From assembly GCA_020186115.1 (NCBI GenBank), contig WSYJ01000147.1, positions 62,001-126,000 of the forward strand: a stretch of DNA of 64,000 nt, given 5' to 3'. This DNA comes from Histomonas meleagridis (taxonomy: Eukaryota > Parabasalia > Tritrichomonadida > Dientamoebidae). Below the pieces are notes generated by a model. It was not told the DNA's origin. It saw only the letters and a list, made by a program, of their open reading frames with translations, and did not search any database. The stretch's first letter is position 1; every line of letters starts with the position of its first letter. Position numbers and translations under genes: made by a program. This document shows, piece after piece, positions 61,850 through 64,000 of this stretch.

Positions 61850-63287
61850 TAGAAGATTATTCCATTAATGCAATAATGAATCATAATTTATTAATGAATC
61901 ATTTCAGTGATAAATTGGTTTTTTGATAATAATTTGTTGCATAAAATTGTTGTATCTTTTTGATTTATTATGACTTACAATAAATGATTTCGCATCATCA
62001 ACAATAATAAATTAAATTATCAACACATGTGTTGTTCATTGTATTAATTATTATAATAATGAGTTATCTCATTATCTGATGTATTTTAGTAATATTTAAC
62101 TCGTTATATAATATTTTATATTTGTTCTTTGTTGTAGATATTTATATACATTTTTTTTATTCTTGATTATATCTTCCGATTTTTTGTTTTCAATGGAATT
62201 TAAATTATGATATTAAAAATAAATAAAATATTAATGTAATCTTTAATTACTCTTATTATTATTCTCGATTTATCTAATTCGTTTGCATTTTTTACTTATA
62301 TGTGGTAATATATTAATAAATATATTGCAGAATCCAGTTTCATGATCTTTATTTGTTTGGTACTGAGTATATAAGATATTATATTTTGTGCTTAAAAAAC
62401 TTGATAATATTTCAATATTCTTTATGAAATACGATAAATTATTAGTTTCAAATATTAATCAAATGAACATAAATATTCTAAATAAGGTGAAAATTCTCAA
62501 TTCTTCGAATTATGCAATAGATAGTGTAACAAATTGGTTTTTTAACTAATAGTATATTTAATATATCTAATATAAACATAACTTCTTCATCGAATTTAAT
62601 GTCATTCCTCTACCAATAATTATGCAATTTGGCAATATTTCTAAATGTCTATAAAGAAAATTTAATGATTGAAAACAATTGCATTTGGACATGATGAACA
62701 TAATGCTCACATATTTAGATTTAATAATGAATATTTAAATATGATATAATTTAAAAATAATTTTTATTGAATAGAAGTCGAGATAAAAGGGTCGTTCTTT
62801 TTTTACCCCCACCCCCCTCCTCATATATTTTTATTTCAAATAATGATTAATGATATTTTTGGGTAATTTTTACTTTATTTGCAATGAATTGATCAAGAAA
62901 TATGTTTATTTATTGCTCATTTATCTTGCATCTATTGGTCATATCGTTTACCATCGGCGCACCGACGAAAATAAACCATACAAAAGTGATATTTGTCACT
63001 TTTAAAAATGAAAAAAAATTTATCTTGACTTATCATGAATATTATTTCATATTTATATTAATTAATATCCTCAATTATGTGCATATATTATGTATTTTTA
63101 ATGGCTAGTTCTTATATCTTCCCAGTATACCTATGACCGAATTTCGGAAACGAATTTAATATATATTATCATTATAAATATTGAGTTCGATAAATATATT
63201 ATATCTGAGAATGTTGCGTGTCAGTGCATATTTGTCATATTAAAATTGAAAATATCGAATAATTTAAAATTATTTAAAAAATACAAT
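61850..63287. other. AT-rich island without genes
   Basis: About 1.4 kb with no supported gene. A pyrimidine tract (CTTTTTTTACCCCCACCCCC region, about 62794-62822) is the only distinctive motif. Confidence 0.4.
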
Positions 63288-63487
63288 GGCAATTTATAAA
63301 TTTTCAGAAATTTTTATGTCAAAAAATGTAGAACATAGAAATCGAATTTGAGAAGGAATATTTTCTCACAAAAATATTTTGAATGAAAATTTTTCAATGC
63401 TATTCAAAAAATCACGCATAATTGAAAGGCATTTCCACTTTTTGAGAGGAAGGTATTCAAATTTTCCCTTTTGCTTGGAGAGTACCT
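63288..63487 (+). repeat. Right arm of the ~11-kb-spaced inverted repeat
   Basis: Inverted match to 52240-52436, including GTAGAACATAGAAATC, the TTCTCACAAAAATATT block and the open frame NFSMLFKKSRIIERHFHFL. Outside the arm the frame continues about 50 more codons (ending near 63627) but diverges completely from the left arm. Confidence 0.8.
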
Positions 63488-63740
63488 TCATTTCATCTAA
63501 CACCACTACTTCAGTATCTTCTTGGTGGAACCCATCCCACCATTTATTTAAATTTTTTTTGTACACTTTATTTAAATCACTAGAGTACCTGGGAAAATAC
63601 CTTTATGCCGGGAAAAAGTCCCTATAAGGGTCCCTTATCGACAAACTGGAGTAAATTTCACAAAAAGTAATAAAAAACAAGCATCGTCAAAATTTTTATA
63701 ATGTGAATATTTTCTATGAGGACATTCAAATTTTTTGATT

Positions 63741-64000
63741 ATGAACACGAAAAAAGATTTCAGCAATTTAAAGCCTTCAGTTTTTCTATCAGAGCTCAAT
63801 CTCGACCATCTGTCACCGAATGATATAATTAGTGTTACAATTTTTATAGAAAGTGATGAATTCAAAAATTCAAAAACTTATAGAGAACAAGTTATATCAG
63901 TTTCAAATGTATTATATGGAGAAGGAAAACCAAAATTCACTGAGTATGCGAAAGTTTTTAATTGCAAACCCTCAAGCACAATGTGGCATTATAAAAGAAA
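63741..64000 (+). CDS. Partial gene running off the right end (possible transposase N-terminus)
   Basis: An open frame from ATG 63741 continues to the window edge without a stop (86 complete codons). It reads MNTKKDFSNLKPSVFLSELN, then DIISVTIFIESDEFKNSKTY and KPKFTEYAKVFNCKPSSTMW. The FTEYAKVFNCKPSSTMWHYK segment looks like the helix-turn-helix found at the start of pogo-type transposases such as the pseudogene at 47.5-48.6 kb. Its better coding composition contrasts with the AT-rich island to the left. The identity cannot be settled from this fragment. Confidence 0.45.
   Translation, partial: MNTKKDFSNLKPSVFLSELNLDHLSPNDIISVTIFIESDEFKNSKTYREQVISVSNVLYGEGKPKFTEYAKVFNCKPSSTMWHYKR

Noticed and set aside
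62902-63108. 68-codon plus-strand frame with a hydrophobic start
   Set aside because: Low-complexity composition and lack of any family resemblance; judged a chance frame.
1-64000. CRISPR array, rRNA, tRNA or snRNA genes
   Set aside because: None was found by eye. The direct repeats seen are tandem minisatellite or coding repeats without CRISPR spacing.

Overview
The window is strongly AT-rich eukaryotic DNA with short intergenic gaps and no recognisable introns in its conserved genes. It points to a parabasalid close to Tritrichomonas or Trichomonas. The reasons are an IBP39-like initiator-binding transcription factor (20.8-21.8 kb), trichomonad-type initiator motifs (TCA+1 followed by a pyrimidine and T/A) 9-33 nt upstream of several start codons, BspA-like leucine-rich-repeat and M60-like surface proteins, DUF3447-type ankyrin proteins, and several families of DNA transposon. 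The species assignment is an inference.

The first half (0-24 kb) is mostly housekeeping. It holds a serpin, an AP-complex beta-adaptin, a Yip1-family membrane protein, a GOST/Wntless-like seven-helix protein, a UBA/CUE-like protein, a USP7-type deubiquitinase, a Raptor-like TORC1 subunit, the IBP39-like factor and a DENN Rab-GEF. Two blocks of decaying sequence interrupt it, at 7.5-8.8 kb and 17.9-20.8 kb. They are inverted copies of one unit: an ankyrin-repeat pseudogene convergent with the 3' end of an enolase pseudogene. Inside them lies the most unusual feature of the window, a 71-nt AT-rich spacer present five times, each time at the same place between ankyrin repeats.

The middle (24.8-46 kb) holds Hsp70, a SnoaL-like protein, a NEK-like kinase, a 4-TM protein, a second probable initiator-binding-domain protein, a Cyc8/Ssn6-like TPR protein, small secreted and membrane proteins, an NTF2-like protein, a broken VPS9 gene, a large M60-like surface metallopeptidase, calmodulin and Sec24. 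Hsp70, the kinase and a small gene between them carry at least seven apparent one-base insertions, most of them in homopolymer runs.

The last third (46-64 kb) is a transposon and repeat region. It starts with a 4.4-kb DNA element with terminal inverted repeats and a 7-bp target duplication, carrying a pogo-like pseudogene and a hAT-like open frame. An 11-kb, very AT-rich island follows, bounded by about 200-bp inverted arms. It contains a ~114-bp tandem array, a broken Merlin/IS1595-type transposase, a small gene with weak lactococcin-972-like resemblance and a BspA-like surface-protein gene. A partial open frame, possibly another transposase, runs off the right end.

The vesicle-traffic genes (beta-adaptin, Yip1, DENN, VPS9, Sec24), the signalling genes (Raptor, NEK, calmodulin) and the transcription genes (IBP39-like, IBD-like, Cyc8-like) are interspersed on both strands with no operon-like grouping. 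All family assignments come from reading translated motifs by eye; no database search was run.
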